Notes under the pieces: model-generated
What the model was told of the DNA's origin: nothing
Database searches by the model: none
Seen by the model: the letters and a program-made list of their open reading frames with translations, nothing else
Program-made: the position numbers and the translations under genes
Shown here: one piece after another, positions 35,503 to 44,734 of the stretch
How the letters are laid out: each line of letters starts with the position of its first letter
Position numbering within the stretch: the first letter of the stretch is position 1
NCBI RefSeq assembly: GCF_010500915.1
Contig: NZ_JAAAWP010000010.1
Span: 1-64,000, forward strand
Reading direction: 5' to 3'
From: Alteromonas hispanica
Lineage (GTDB): Bacteria > Pseudomonadota > Gammaproteobacteria > Enterobacterales > Alteromonadaceae
DNA length: 64,000 nucleotides

Positions 35503-35590
35503 ATTAGGGCATGTTGGTCTTTGCTGAACACAGAGCGCGGTAAAAACACACAGCAAAGACCGATATCCCCAATAAGCTTAATGCCCTAAT
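35503..35590. repeat. 88-bp nested palindromic element (MITE-like or structured)
   Basis: Outer perfect 10-bp inverted repeats ATTAGGGCAT (35503-35512) and ATGCCCTAAT (35581-35590) enclose inner perfect 11-bp repeats GGTCTTTGCTG (35516-35526) and CAGCAAAGACC (35551-35561). No coding sequence or T-run is present. It lies between two divergent genes, so it is not a normal terminator. Apart from this, the 408-base gap 35462-35869 shows only AT-rich sequence. Confidence 0.6.
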
Positions 35591-35869
35591 CAAGCTGCGG
35601 ATATTACTTATTTCACCCTTTATTCGTGCACTCAAATTCATTACTTCAAGTTTATACCTTCAAAAAAGCCAATAAATCGTGAGGCAAAATATTATTACTC
35701 AAACGCAAGATCCTAGGTTGAGTGATTTTCATATTTAATAGTCAATATGAATAAATTGTAAGCGAGTATACAGAGCATACCGTTTAGGAACAAAAAAGAG
35801 TAAAGTGCTCACAAGGAAGCTGAAAAAGTAGAAAACGAGGCATAAACTATCTCAAACCATCAACTCCCA

Positions 35870-37729
35870 GTGGTCATTGCCGGCCCTATTGTTCGCAAAG
35901 TAAGTAAAGATACTTGTCATATATGGTTAGTAACCTCTACGCCAAACGCGCCAACAATATCGCTAACGCAAAATGATGAGGCTATCGACCATCAGCCGCA
36001 CACAGAAACTGTTCAAGTGGGAAAGTTAGCCTTTATTCACCTTTTATCAGCAAGCACACCCACTGCCTTTTCCAACAATATACGGATTAATTACAACCTC
36101 TCGTTTGAGAGTTCCGAGTTTAATAATAGATGGCAAACAGAACAGCAGAAATTGCTATATTCAACGCAAGAAAGTTTGAGCTTTCATTACACTGATGCCC
36201 CCGAAACGATATTGCATGGTTCCTGCCGCAAACCTCATTTTGATGGCGAAGACGCGCTAGCGCAGGTCGATAGACTTATAGAGAAAGGGCTAACATCCGG
36301 AGTCTCTCTGCCGGACGTACTGCTAATGACGGGAGATCAAATTTACGCCGATGATGTTGCTGGCCCCATGCTAAAAGCGATACATCAGTGTTGCGACTTA
36401 CTTGGGTTGTATCATGAATCGCTTGAAGGGGCTACGATTACAAACACTCAAGACTTAGCCGCTCATCCTCACGGATTTTATGAGCGACAGCAATTGCTGC
36501 CGCAAATTTCAACCAACACGGTGCTGTCATCTCTGTTTTTTGGCGCTAAGAAGAAACCTGTATTTACGTCGGTGAATGCGCAGAACCATCTCATTGGTAG
36601 CGCCGAAATTCTCGCCATGTATTTTTTGGTATGGTCAGATAGCCTTTGGCCGCTTATCAATATTGAAAACACCCATATCCCGGCAAAATATATCGACAAC
36701 TTTCAACACGAACAAAAAATTATAGCGAGTTTCGTTGAACAACTACCCGCTGTTAGGCGTGCTCTAGCGCATGTTCCTACCTACATGATTTTTGATGATC
36801 ACGACGTAACCGATGATTGGAATTTAACTCGAGGTTGGGAACAAGAAGTTTATGCCAATCCCTTGTCAAAGCGCATGATTGGTAATGCGTTAATCGGTTA
36901 TTTACTTTGCCAAGGATGGGGCAATGCTCCTAAAAAGATCGAACCCCTTATACGACAAGCTCAGCAAGTATTCAGTACTAGAGAACTAAACGAGCAAGAT
37001 AGCTTTATCAATAAATTACTCGACTTTAATAACTGGCATTATCGGCTTGATACCACCCCGCCTATCGAGGTTCTCGACACTCGCACGCAGCGATGGCGCT
37101 CTGAATCTAGTTTAAATAAACCTTCTGGTTTAATGGATTGGGAGGCACTATGCGACTTTCAGCACGCCATCATAGGCAAAGACGCTGTTATTGTTGTTTC
37201 TGCAGCACCTATTTATGGGGTAAAAGTGATAGAGGCCATTCAAAAGGTGTTTACATTTTTTGGTAAAGCCCTCACCGTTGACGCGGAAAACTGGATGGCT
37301 CATAAAGGTACGGCAAACGTTATTCTCAACATATTTAGACACTATAAAACGCCGCCTGAGTTCATTATTTTATCTGGCGACGTTCACTACTCCTTTGTTT
37401 ACGATGTTCGCCTTCGTTTCAGACGCAACAGTCCTCATATCACCCAGTTTACTTGCAGCGGCATGAAAAATGCGTTTCCCGACAGGCTTATCACCTGGTT
37501 CGATCGGCTAAATAGGCTACTTTACAGTTCAAAATCGCCATTGAACATTTTTACACGGAGAAGAAATATGTCGGTAAAAGCCAGGCATCCCAACAACGGC
37601 TCTGCAGAACTGCACAATGGCTGTGCTATTGGTGTATTAAATATTTCACACAAAGGCAAGGATGTTCGTTGCAAAGCTTTGTTGAGTAACGGTAAAGAGG
37701 TAGAATTCCCGCCAGTTAATAACGACTAA
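35870..37729 (+). CDS. PhoD-like metallophosphatase
   Basis: The 619-residue product has a short beta-rich N-terminal domain and a metallophosphoesterase core. Likely metal ligands are in GSCRKPH, LLMTGDQIYADD (GDQ), the FDDHDVTDDWN motif and the C-terminal LSGDVHYSF. This is the PhoD/PhoD-like pattern. There is no signal peptide, so it may act in the cytoplasm, unlike secreted PhoD. The first standard start is GTG 35870 with no Shine-Dalgarno sequence; GAGG at 35837-35840 lies 8 bases before an in-frame ATC at 35849. fldB follows after 19 bases. Confidence 0.87.
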   Translation: MVIAGPIVRKVSKDTCHIWLVTSTPNAPTISLTQNDEAIDHQPHTETVQVGKLAFIHLLSASTPTAFSNNIRINYNLSFESSEFNNRWQTEQQKLLYSTQESLSFHYTDAPETILHGSCRKPHFDGEDALAQVDRLIEKGLTSGVSLPDVLLMTGDQIYADDVAGPMLKAIHQCCDLLGLYHESLEGATITNTQDLAAHPHGFYERQQLLPQISTNTVLSSLFFGAKKKPVFTSVNAQNHLIGSAEILAMYFLVWSDSLWPLINIENTHIPAKYIDNFQHEQKIIASFVEQLPAVRRALAHVPTYMIFDDHDVTDDWNLTRGWEQEVYANPLSKRMIGNALIGYLLCQGWGNAPKKIEPLIRQAQQVFSTRELNEQDSFINKLLDFNNWHYRLDTTPPIEVLDTRTQRWRSESSLNKPSGLMDWEALCDFQHAIIGKDAVIVVSAAPIYGVKVIEAIQKVFTFFGKALTVDAENWMAHKGTANVILNIFRHYKTPPEFIILSGDVHYSFVYDVRLRFRRNSPHITQFTCSGMKNAFPDRLITWFDRLNRLLYSSKSPLNIFTRRRNMSVKARHPNNGSAELHNGCAIGVLNISHKGKDVRCKALLSNGKEVEFPPVNND

Positions 37730-37748
37730 CGAAAGAAAGAGGTATCGA

Positions 37749-38285
37749 ATGAGTGATGGCGCCCTGTCTATAGGTTTATTTTTTGGCTCAACAACCTGTT
37801 ATACCGAAATGGCAGCGGAAAAAATTCAAGCTCAGCTTAATAGCCTTTTCGATGACAACGTAGTCGAACTTCATAATATTAAAGACGTAAATTTATCTCG
37901 TACTGCCGACTATGACATTATTATTTTTGGTATTTCAACGTGGGATTTCGGTGAGTTGCAAGAAGACTGGGAGTCTCATTGGGAAGATGTTCATCGTTTA
38001 GACCTGTCGGGTAAAACTATCGCTCTTTTTGGTTTAGGTGACCAATTAGGGTATGGCGAGTGGTTCCAAGACGCCTTGGGCATGCTTCACGACGCCATTC
38101 TCCCCTCTAACTGCAATATAATCGGTTATTGGCCCAATAAGGGTTATGAATTTACCGCTTCAAAGGCACTTACCGAAGATAAAAGCCACTTTGTGGGCTT
38201 GTCGCTTGATGATGAAAATCAATATGATCAAACAGATGAGCGCGTGGAAGCATGGTGCGAGCAACTTCTTATTTCTCTTGTTTAA
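37749..38285 (+). CDS. fldB: Flavodoxin FldB
   Basis: The 178-residue flavodoxin has the FMN phosphate loop GLFFGSTTCYTEMAAEKI, the FMN ring loops ISTWDFGELQEDWESHW and LGDQLGYGEWFQDALGMLHD, and ENQYDQTDERVEAWCEQLL. This is very close to Escherichia coli FldB (173 aa) as I recall it, with STCYTE rather than the FldA-type loop. Flavodoxins shuttle electrons, often under oxidative stress or iron shortage. AAAGAGG precedes the ATG. It is likely co-transcribed with the PhoD-like gene. Confidence 0.92.
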   Translation: MSDGALSIGLFFGSTTCYTEMAAEKIQAQLNSLFDDNVVELHNIKDVNLSRTADYDIIIFGISTWDFGELQEDWESHWEDVHRLDLSGKTIALFGLGDQLGYGEWFQDALGMLHDAILPSNCNIIGYWPNKGYEFTASKALTEDKSHFVGLSLDDENQYDQTDERVEAWCEQLLISLV

Positions 38286-38348
38286 TTAAGATTTAGCCTT
38301 AATGAAAAACAAAAAAACCTAAGCACCACAAATTTGAGAGCGAAAGAC

Positions 38349-39134
38349 GTGGAAACGAAAGGCCGCATCCACCAGCCATTTTACCGCAACGGGCCTAGCC
38401 ACCGAGACGGTGCTGATGTGTCGTTTCAAGATATAAGAAAGCTATTCAACTTTGCCACTATTACTGTAGGTCGTTGGGTAACTCCCGAAGAGCAACAAAT
38501 AGCGGCAAACTTATTTTTTGATGCGCTTTACGACCTCACTACCATTCTCAATATTAATGAGCAGGTTTTATCCCTCAACGGCTCGCTTTCACTTGCTTTT
38601 GGAAGTGGCGGACAAAAAAATGCGAGCGCTCATTATAACAGTGCGAAGAGACAACTAGCGTTGGCAAAAAATGCTGGGGCAGGCGCATTGGCGCATGAGT
38701 GGTTTCATGCCTTTGACCATTATATAGCACCACGTATGTTTGAGGCATTGTCACCAGGCACCTTTGCTACACAAGCCTGGCTCGACAATGCGGTTATGAA
38801 CCCTCATCCACTTAACCAAAAGCTAAGCGACTGCTTTTCCATAATGTTTTTAGATCACAATAAACGACCTAACGAGTATTTTGTAAAATCCGTAGAGGCT
38901 GATCGAGCGCTGAAGACATTTTACTACGCTATGCCACAGGAAATGGCCGCCAGGGCCTTCGAATCGTGTATACAGGACCATCACATTAAAAATGCATTCT
39001 TGGTGCAAGGTACAAAAAAGTCTACAGAAGCTAGACTTGGCATTTATCCTCATGGTAATTTGCGTATAACACTCAATAAAGCATTGATGTTGTATTTTTA
39101 CCAATTAGGCGTCGCCATTTCACACAAACGCTAA
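38349..39134 (+). CDS. Putative zinc metallopeptidase-like protein (CLCA_X type)
   Basis: The product (261 residues from this start) has HEWFHAFDHY at about residue 118, an HExxH zinc-binding motif in a context (GALAHEWFHAFDHYI) like that of LPD1-type domains of polyvalent proteins. FYRNGPSHRDG and VSFQDIRKLFNF near the start match a family I know as CLCA_X, function unknown. GTG 38349 has GAGAG 8 bases upstream; TTG 38334 is an alternative. No signal peptide. A peptidase role is inferred from one motif only. Confidence 0.75.
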   Translation: METKGRIHQPFYRNGPSHRDGADVSFQDIRKLFNFATITVGRWVTPEEQQIAANLFFDALYDLTTILNINEQVLSLNGSLSLAFGSGGQKNASAHYNSAKRQLALAKNAGAGALAHEWFHAFDHYIAPRMFEALSPGTFATQAWLDNAVMNPHPLNQKLSDCFSIMFLDHNKRPNEYFVKSVEADRALKTFYYAMPQEMAARAFESCIQDHHIKNAFLVQGTKKSTEARLGIYPHGNLRITLNKALMLYFYQLGVAISHKR

Positions 39135-39278
39135 CAACTCTGCGTGCAATTACCGTGAAATTGAGCATTTTTCCAGCAACAAGTGATTACGAGCGCACAG
39201 TTTTGTACAAAAGCCTGTATATTTTTGTTACAAACAGTATACTAATGGGCTCGAACGTAACAGAAGAAAGAAGACGAG

Positions 39279-39686
39279 ATGAAAAGAAAAAAGCATACCT
39301 CGGCCGAAGACGAGGCTCAGATTGATATGACCCCCATGTTGGACATCGTGTTCATCATGTTGATTTTCTTCATCGTAACGACCTCGTTCGTAAAAGAAAA
39401 AGGGTTAGACGTAAATCGTCCAGAAGATAATCAAGCGAAAAACGATAAGCCTTCTAAAGCGCTTTCAATTCGTATTGAGGAAGACGGTACAATAATGATG
39501 GGTGGACGTGAAGTTGATGTTCGTCGTGTTGTAGCCAACACTCAAACTTATCTTGCCGAAAACAATACTGACACTGCTGCTATCCAAGCCGATGAAGAAG
39601 CTGAACACGGCGTTGTGGTAGAAGTAATGAACCAAGTAAAAGTTGCTGGTATATCAAAAGTATCGGTACTGGTTAAGAAGGGATAA
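39279..39686 (+). CDS. exbD: ExbD/TolR family biopolymer transport protein
   Basis: The 135-residue product has the family layout: basic cytoplasmic start, the pore-helix with the essential Asp (DMTPMLDIVFIMLIFFIVTT, Asp about 21), then a periplasmic domain. ExbD works with ExbB and TonB to couple the proton gradient to outer-membrane transport. Here no exbB, tonB or receptor gene adjoins, so it is an orphan copy. AAGAAGACGAG precedes the ATG. A strong terminator follows. Confidence 0.92.
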   Translation: MKRKKHTSAEDEAQIDMTPMLDIVFIMLIFFIVTTSFVKEKGLDVNRPEDNQAKNDKPSKALSIRIEEDGTIMMGGREVDVRRVVANTQTYLAENNTDTAAIQADEEAEHGVVVEVMNQVKVAGISKVSVLVKKG

Positions 39687-39704
39687 TTTCTCTGCTTAAT
39701 CATC

Positions 39705-39731
39705 AAAAAGCCGCCGTAGGGCGGCTTTTTT
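39705..39731 (+). terminator. Terminator after exbD
   Basis: AAAAAGCCGCC (39705-39715) pairs with GGCGGCTTTTT (39720-39730) around GTAG, followed by further T. Confidence 0.93.
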
Positions 39732-39845
39732 CGTATGGTTTTCTATACTAATGTATAGCCTGATCAAGCGTATAAAATATAAACAGGTGATATCTTTTTA
39801 GTAGATTTGAATGTTATAATGACTAGGACGTCAATGGAGTATCTA

Positions 39846-41216
39846 ATGAAGAAGACATCTGTCCACGCAACAGCAATTGTAGTTGGAGTATTATCTTTCG
39901 CGCCCTTTGCGCAAGCAGGAAAAATCGAGCTAAGTCGGGCATTCGATTACAACGCGTTTATTTTTGAGGACTTCGAGGGAAGATACTCAGACGTTGAAGG
40001 CCGTCTTGCTGTTGGCGGAAATATGACAGTTAATGATTTTAATGTTGGCCTTCTTCTGCCTCCTGACCTTTCCACCTCCTCTTTAGCCGTAGGCGGAGAC
40101 CTTAATTTTACCCGCGGGAACGTTCACGGTGGGGATACTACTGTCAGCGGCTCAGTAACCGCTAGCAATGTCACTTTTGATAATGCTGTTAATAGTGAAT
40201 CAAACGTCGATATAAAAAACACAACAATTCAAAATGGCGGTATCCTCTCTGAAGGCGACGTTTATCTCGATAACTCCAACATATCAAATGGTAGTATTAG
40301 GGCTAAAAATATTTCATTATCAGGAACACCTGACGACGAAGGTAAGTTTGGTTCTTCGGTAGATTCCGGCAGTTTACTTGCCGAATCCGACGTAAACCTA
40401 GATCACAGCAATGTAGGAGATTCCATTACTTACGGTGGAAACCTGACGGCAGTTAATTCGGATATTGGCGGGCAAACATTGAATGAAAAACCCTTGTTTC
40501 CCGAAGTAGAAAACATTGATTTTCAAGAGCTAATAGACGAAGTTACTTTACAATCGAAATCGTTTAAAGAAGAGTTCGAGAACGCAGAATCAATAGGCAC
40601 TACATTGTGTAACGGCGGAGATTGTGAAACAGCTGGTACAATTCACGAGATCAAATTCTCCGGTAGAAACTCAGTAAACTATTATTCAGTGCAAGCTGAA
40701 TGGTTGAGTGCAAAGGACAAAAAAATAACGTACGACTTTTCTACCACAAGTTACAATATCATTAACGTATTTGGCGATAACGTAGAGTTATTTAATACCG
40801 GTTTCTATAACACGGCTTTTGTTGAGGAGAATGAATATTTTAGAGAACAGGGCCAGTATCGAGACAATAACGAAAACTGGCGCCACGACGGTCTATACAC
40901 AAATAATATTTTGTTTAATTTTGTAGATGCAACAAATATAAAATTTCATTCGGTTGGTATAAAAGGGAGTGTGTTAGCGCCTTATGCAGAAATAGGTTTT
41001 TACAATGGCCACATAGACGGAAATCTTATCGCCAGTAGTTTGGTAACGCCTGAGGTTGAATTAGAAAACGAAAAAGGTGAGACTTATTTAGCACCAACGG
41101 GCCAAGTGAACGACTACAGATTTGGTGCCATAAATGTCAGCGAGCCAGCATCAGTTGCACTTTTATTTGGTGCCGGATGTTTGCTTATAAACCGCAGACG
41201 AAAACGTCTAATCTAG
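39846..41216 (+). CDS. Choice-of-anchor A surface protein with PEP-CTERM-like tail
   Basis: From ATG 39846 (GGAG 7 bases upstream) the product has 456 residues: a Sec signal peptide ending FAQA, a choice-of-anchor A domain (FEDFEGRYSDVEGRLAVGGN, then beta-helical NGGILSEGDVYLDNSNISNG-like repeats), and a C-terminal sorting signal of SEPAS, a hydrophobic helix and RRRKR. The tail fits PEP-CTERM, with SEP instead of PEP, and would be processed by an exosortase encoded elsewhere. It converges on the cellulose operon, so a role in the matrix is possible (inference). Confidence 0.85.
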   Translation: MKKTSVHATAIVVGVLSFAPFAQAGKIELSRAFDYNAFIFEDFEGRYSDVEGRLAVGGNMTVNDFNVGLLLPPDLSTSSLAVGGDLNFTRGNVHGGDTTVSGSVTASNVTFDNAVNSESNVDIKNTTIQNGGILSEGDVYLDNSNISNGSIRAKNISLSGTPDDEGKFGSSVDSGSLLAESDVNLDHSNVGDSITYGGNLTAVNSDIGGQTLNEKPLFPEVENIDFQELIDEVTLQSKSFKEEFENAESIGTTLCNGGDCETAGTIHEIKFSGRNSVNYYSVQAEWLSAKDKKITYDFSTTSYNIINVFGDNVELFNTGFYNTAFVEENEYFREQGQYRDNNENWRHDGLYTNNILFNFVDATNIKFHSVGIKGSVLAPYAEIGFYNGHIDGNLIASSLVTPEVELENEKGETYLAPTGQVNDYRFGAINVSEPASVALLFGAGCLLINRRRKRLI

Positions 41217-41234
41217 TTGGTATTTAGCCAAATA

Positions 41235-43694
41235 CTAGAGTGCAAATCCACGCAATCTGGGTGACGACAACATAAGCTCGTCACTCGTTACGCCATTACC
41301 TTTCCCGCCTCGCCATCTCACTTGAATTCCTGCTTCAAAAGCCTGATATTCAACGGCAAAGGCTTTGCCTAGATAGGCTGCAATGATCCACTCTGGGCTA
41401 ATACGATATTGTGCTTCTGCTAGGAAGTTTCCACTTAAACCCGTGTCTTTCGAATAAGGCAAGGTAAATTCAGGAGATGCGTCACTCCCCTCATCTGGGA
41501 AATTCAGTAGGGGAAAACGAGAGTCTGCTGCTTGCTCAAGTCGAGATATTGCTAAGGCGTTACTAAGCTTAAATTGCCACTCAAGAGCTTCCAGTGTCAG
41601 AAGCTCTGAATATAATCCTATAGAAACAAAATAATTGGGGCTGAAATATCCCCCATTGCCATAGGTAAATCCACTGCTGTTATTGTCATACCCTGAGTAA
41701 CTTGCAAAAGGACCTATGCGCCAGTAATCAATAACATCAGCCACTGAAGATCCTATCTTAGCACCAATATCGTAACTAAGATCGCCGCGAAGCATCAGTG
41801 CCTTGTTATCTTCCACAAGATCTCCGTGAAGTGCACTGATTTGTATTGTGCCCGCAGCAGACCAATTTGGGGCTATTTGATAGGCCGCTAACCCTCTTAC
41901 ACCATCTTCGAGAACATAACCCCAAGCGTTTTCATTACGCGCGTTAAAAGATCCAGTCTGACTCAACATACTGTCTCCTTTAGGGTAGCGAAAAACGGTG
42001 GCAGCAAGCGTAACATCAGGCAAAAACCAAGTAGCCGAAACTTGCCCTGTTAGCGCTGCATTTACAGGTTGATCAAACATGCCGTATTCTGCGTTTGCAT
42101 AAACATTAAATCCTACACCTTGATAAGAGACCTCTGCTCTTATTCCCTTGTCTTCAAAACCGGTGATATTATTTGATACGGGAGCAAAGGAGCTACCCAC
42201 TAAATTATCTCCGAGCCACACGTTTGGCGGGGCCTGGCCGGTGTAAAATTGTTTATAATCTAAGGTAACTTGCCATTGCCATTCTTTGTAGATATCCCCG
42301 ACGCCAACATAGCTAGTCAAAACATCGAAATTCCCAAGCCCTGCTTGGCCAGAGCGTGAACGGGTGGTCATTCCTGATACTACACTGAAGGCATCCTTGG
42401 TTTGAGCGTTGATAGCACGCTTATCAGCATTGTTATAAGACAACAAAAACTGCTTTCTGGGCCAAGCGTTGTTGTTTATCTGAGCTTGACGAATTGTATT
42501 CACTATCGAAAATTTTGCCGACAACTGCCTTAATTTAAGTGTATTTTGACTATTCAAACGTACTAACTCATCGGCAACTGCCTTGTCATTCGGGTTCAAG
42601 GCCAATACTTTTTCAAAAGCTTCTGTAGCAATGGCTGCGCTGCCGTTTTTTGCCGCCGCCCAGCCTAATAATGAAAGCTCGCCTTCGGTTAAGCGTCTAA
42701 TGTTGCTAAGCCGCTGTGCTGCAAGAATACTCTCTTTATACTTTTTATCTTCGTAGAGTAAAAGTTGCTGCTGCGCTAAACCGTCTGCGCATCTGCGCAA
42801 AAAGCTCTCGGTGCTTATAGCGCAGGCCAACGCATTTGCTTGTACTAATTTATTTTGTGCGTTTAATGATAGATATTGCCCGTCTAAATTTTTCGCTAAA
42901 GCAAAGAATTCATAGGCTCTTTGGTAGCCCTTATCATTAAAGCTATTCCATGCTTCTGTCTCGATTAAAGATAAAACGACACCGTTCTCTTTATGTTCTG
43001 CAAGCAAGTTGACCAACTTTTCCATGTTACCTTGCGATATAGCCTGCTCAGTTTCCAAAGTAAGAATAGTTTCAATACCTTGGCGTGCCGAGCGTTTGGC
43101 TATCTCACTTTTTGCTAATGTTTGCACTCTGTTAAACTGGCTTTGGGCGACTATTAGCTGGCCTCGCTCTATAGCTGTCCATCCCATTAACAAGAGAGAA
43201 TTTACATCATCGGTACGTTCAGCAATTGTTAGAAGTGCATCAAACTCTTGGTTTGTTATTTTTTTGCGCTCTCGAAGACTTTTAGAGGCAAATACCTCAA
43301 GAGGAGTGGCTAAAGATTCCGTGGCCTGTTTACTAAGTGTGTTTAACTTGCCACTTGAGGTTTCAGTCTGTTTGTTTCGAGGCTGGTTAAGTTGCGCCAA
43401 TGCCGCCTGTAAATCGGCAGAGGGTTTCCAAGACGGAAAGACATTACGAAGACGCCCAAATTCAGCATTAGCGAGTGCTGTTTGTCCCTGCTCTATATGA
43501 AACCATAAACCAGTAACATCCGGTTGCCCCTCTTCTATTGGTGCAAACTCAATATCATTGTTCTCATAGATGGTTTTAGTTTGCGCATTTGCATGATAAA
43601 CCGGTGTCAACGCAAGAGTGATTGCACAGAGAATTGGCAAAAGGGTCGATAAAAGAAGCGATACACTTCGTAGCATTTTTAACATATTACTCAC
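41235..43694 (-). CDS. bcsC: Cellulose export outer-membrane protein BcsC (short form)
   Basis: The 819-residue product has a signal peptide (to about residue 38), TPR-like helical repeats (about 40-400, e.g. LLGWAAAKNGSAAIATEAFE then KVLALNPNDKAVADEL) and a C-terminal beta-barrel with BcsC-type features (YWRIGPFASYSGYDNNSSGF, then YGNGGYFSPNYF). BcsC guides the glucan through the periplasm and outer membrane. It is shorter than Escherichia coli BcsC (1157 aa), mainly in the TPR part. It starts with GTG 43694, overlapping bcsZ by four bases (GTGA). Confidence 0.9.
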   Translation of the reverse strand: MSNMLKMLRSVSLLLSTLLPILCAITLALTPVYHANAQTKTIYENNDIEFAPIEEGQPDVTGLWFHIEQGQTALANAEFGRLRNVFPSWKPSADLQAALAQLNQPRNKQTETSSGKLNTLSKQATESLATPLEVFASKSLRERKKITNQEFDALLTIAERTDDVNSLLLMGWTAIERGQLIVAQSQFNRVQTLAKSEIAKRSARQGIETILTLETEQAISQGNMEKLVNLLAEHKENGVVLSLIETEAWNSFNDKGYQRAYEFFALAKNLDGQYLSLNAQNKLVQANALACAISTESFLRRCADGLAQQQLLLYEDKKYKESILAAQRLSNIRRLTEGELSLLGWAAAKNGSAAIATEAFEKVLALNPNDKAVADELVRLNSQNTLKLRQLSAKFSIVNTIRQAQINNNAWPRKQFLLSYNNADKRAINAQTKDAFSVVSGMTTRSRSGQAGLGNFDVLTSYVGVGDIYKEWQWQVTLDYKQFYTGQAPPNVWLGDNLVGSSFAPVSNNITGFEDKGIRAEVSYQGVGFNVYANAEYGMFDQPVNAALTGQVSATWFLPDVTLAATVFRYPKGDSMLSQTGSFNARNENAWGYVLEDGVRGLAAYQIAPNWSAAGTIQISALHGDLVEDNKALMLRGDLSYDIGAKIGSSVADVIDYWRIGPFASYSGYDNNSSGFTYGNGGYFSPNYFVSIGLYSELLTLEALEWQFKLSNALAISRLEQAADSRFPLLNFPDEGSDASPEFTLPYSKDTGLSGNFLAEAQYRISPEWIIAAYLGKAFAVEYQAFEAGIQVRWRGGKGNGVTSDELMLSSPRLRGFAL

Positions 43695-44734
43695 GAGGAC
43701 ATGTCCGATACCGCTAGCATCGATAGCAGCACCAAACTAGCAGAATAATAATCCGTATTGCGATTAAGTATTGGCCACCTCGGCTGTTTTCCGTTATCAA
43801 TTTTGTTTACCGCCTGAACTACAGCTTTCATTCCGGGAGTCATTGTATAATCAGAAGGCGCCTCATTTTCTAGCTCTAGGGTAGCTGGCTTATCGGGCGA
43901 GCTCCACCATGTCGTAAATGGCGCCAATAGAGTATCTCGCTTTGCGTTCTCGTGAAAGGCTGGCGACCAAACTAAATGCAGTGGGATCCTGACTGCGTTA
44001 AATCCAAACTCACCAGCAATAACATTGTCTAGCGAAACTTTACCGTTTTTAATTCGTGTCCAGTCTGAGGGCAGCTTATACGAAGAAAAACTCGCTTCCT
44101 GAATTAAGAAAATACCGCTTTCGAATAATGCCTTCCAAACGTCGGGGTTGTCACTGTTTTGCGAAAATGCAGTTAGAGCTGGAAACACCCAATAAGAAAG
44201 ATTAAATTGCACACCGCTATCGTCCTTAAACCCCGCTACCCCAGGTAATAAAAGCGTGTAAGGCTCTTGGGCGACAATGAGCTTCTTCTCGATAGTATTA
44301 ATAATCTTAATGGCTTCGCTTCTATAACCATCACCCCCCCATTTCTCAGCGGCTCGCAATAACGCCCAGGCAATTAAAATATCACCGTCCGATGCATTAT
44401 TAGGGTCGTCCACACAGGTTCTATTTTTAGCCTCACAAGGCGTATATCGCCAGCTAAATAAACCATCGGGACGCCGCAGTATGTCGGCTGTCCACGTCCA
44501 TATATTTTCAAAGGTGTGCCTATCATTTGCCGCTAAGGAAAATAGCAAACCATAGCCTTGTCCCTCTGAGTGAGAGATATTGTTATTGCCAGTATCTATC
44601 ACCCTACCATCAATAACAAACAGTGCCTTGTAAGCCGAAAAAGCGTTTTCAAACTCACGGTTGTCAGATTTTGCGCAGGAGGTCAGCATAATGACTATCC
44701 CCAATACCAAAGCGCGTCTTGCTTGCCTTACCAT
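43691..44734 (-). CDS. bcsZ: Endo-1,4-beta-glucanase BcsZ (GH8), predicted lipoprotein
   Basis: BcsZ trims or edits cellulose during secretion. The 347-residue product is a glycoside hydrolase family 8 enzyme: the catalytic acid Glu is in SEGQGYGLLFSLAANDRHTF and the Asp of SDGDILIAWALL is conserved. The N-terminus has a lipobox (IMLTSC, Cys about residue 19), so it is probably lipid-anchored, unlike the soluble Escherichia coli enzyme. The start ATG 44734 overlaps the bcsB end by seven bases; the longer frame to 44830 lies inside bcsB. Confidence 0.93.
   Translation of the reverse strand: MVRQARRALVLGIVIMLTSCAKSDNREFENAFSAYKALFVIDGRVIDTGNNNISHSEGQGYGLLFSLAANDRHTFENIWTWTADILRRPDGLFSWRYTPCEAKNRTCVDDPNNASDGDILIAWALLRAAEKWGGDGYRSEAIKIINTIEKKLIVAQEPYTLLLPGVAGFKDDSGVQFNLSYWVFPALTAFSQNSDNPDVWKALFESGIFLIQEASFSSYKLPSDWTRIKNGKVSLDNVIAGEFGFNAVRIPLHLVWSPAFHENAKRDTLLAPFTTWWSSPDKPATLELENEAPSDYTMTPGMKAVVQAVNKIDNGKQPRWPILNRNTDYYSASLVLLSMLAVSDMSS

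Noticed and set aside
39213..39236. CTGT...ACAG near the exbD promoter as a LexA box
   Set aside because: The half-sites are 15 bases apart rather than 8, so it does not fit the SOS box.
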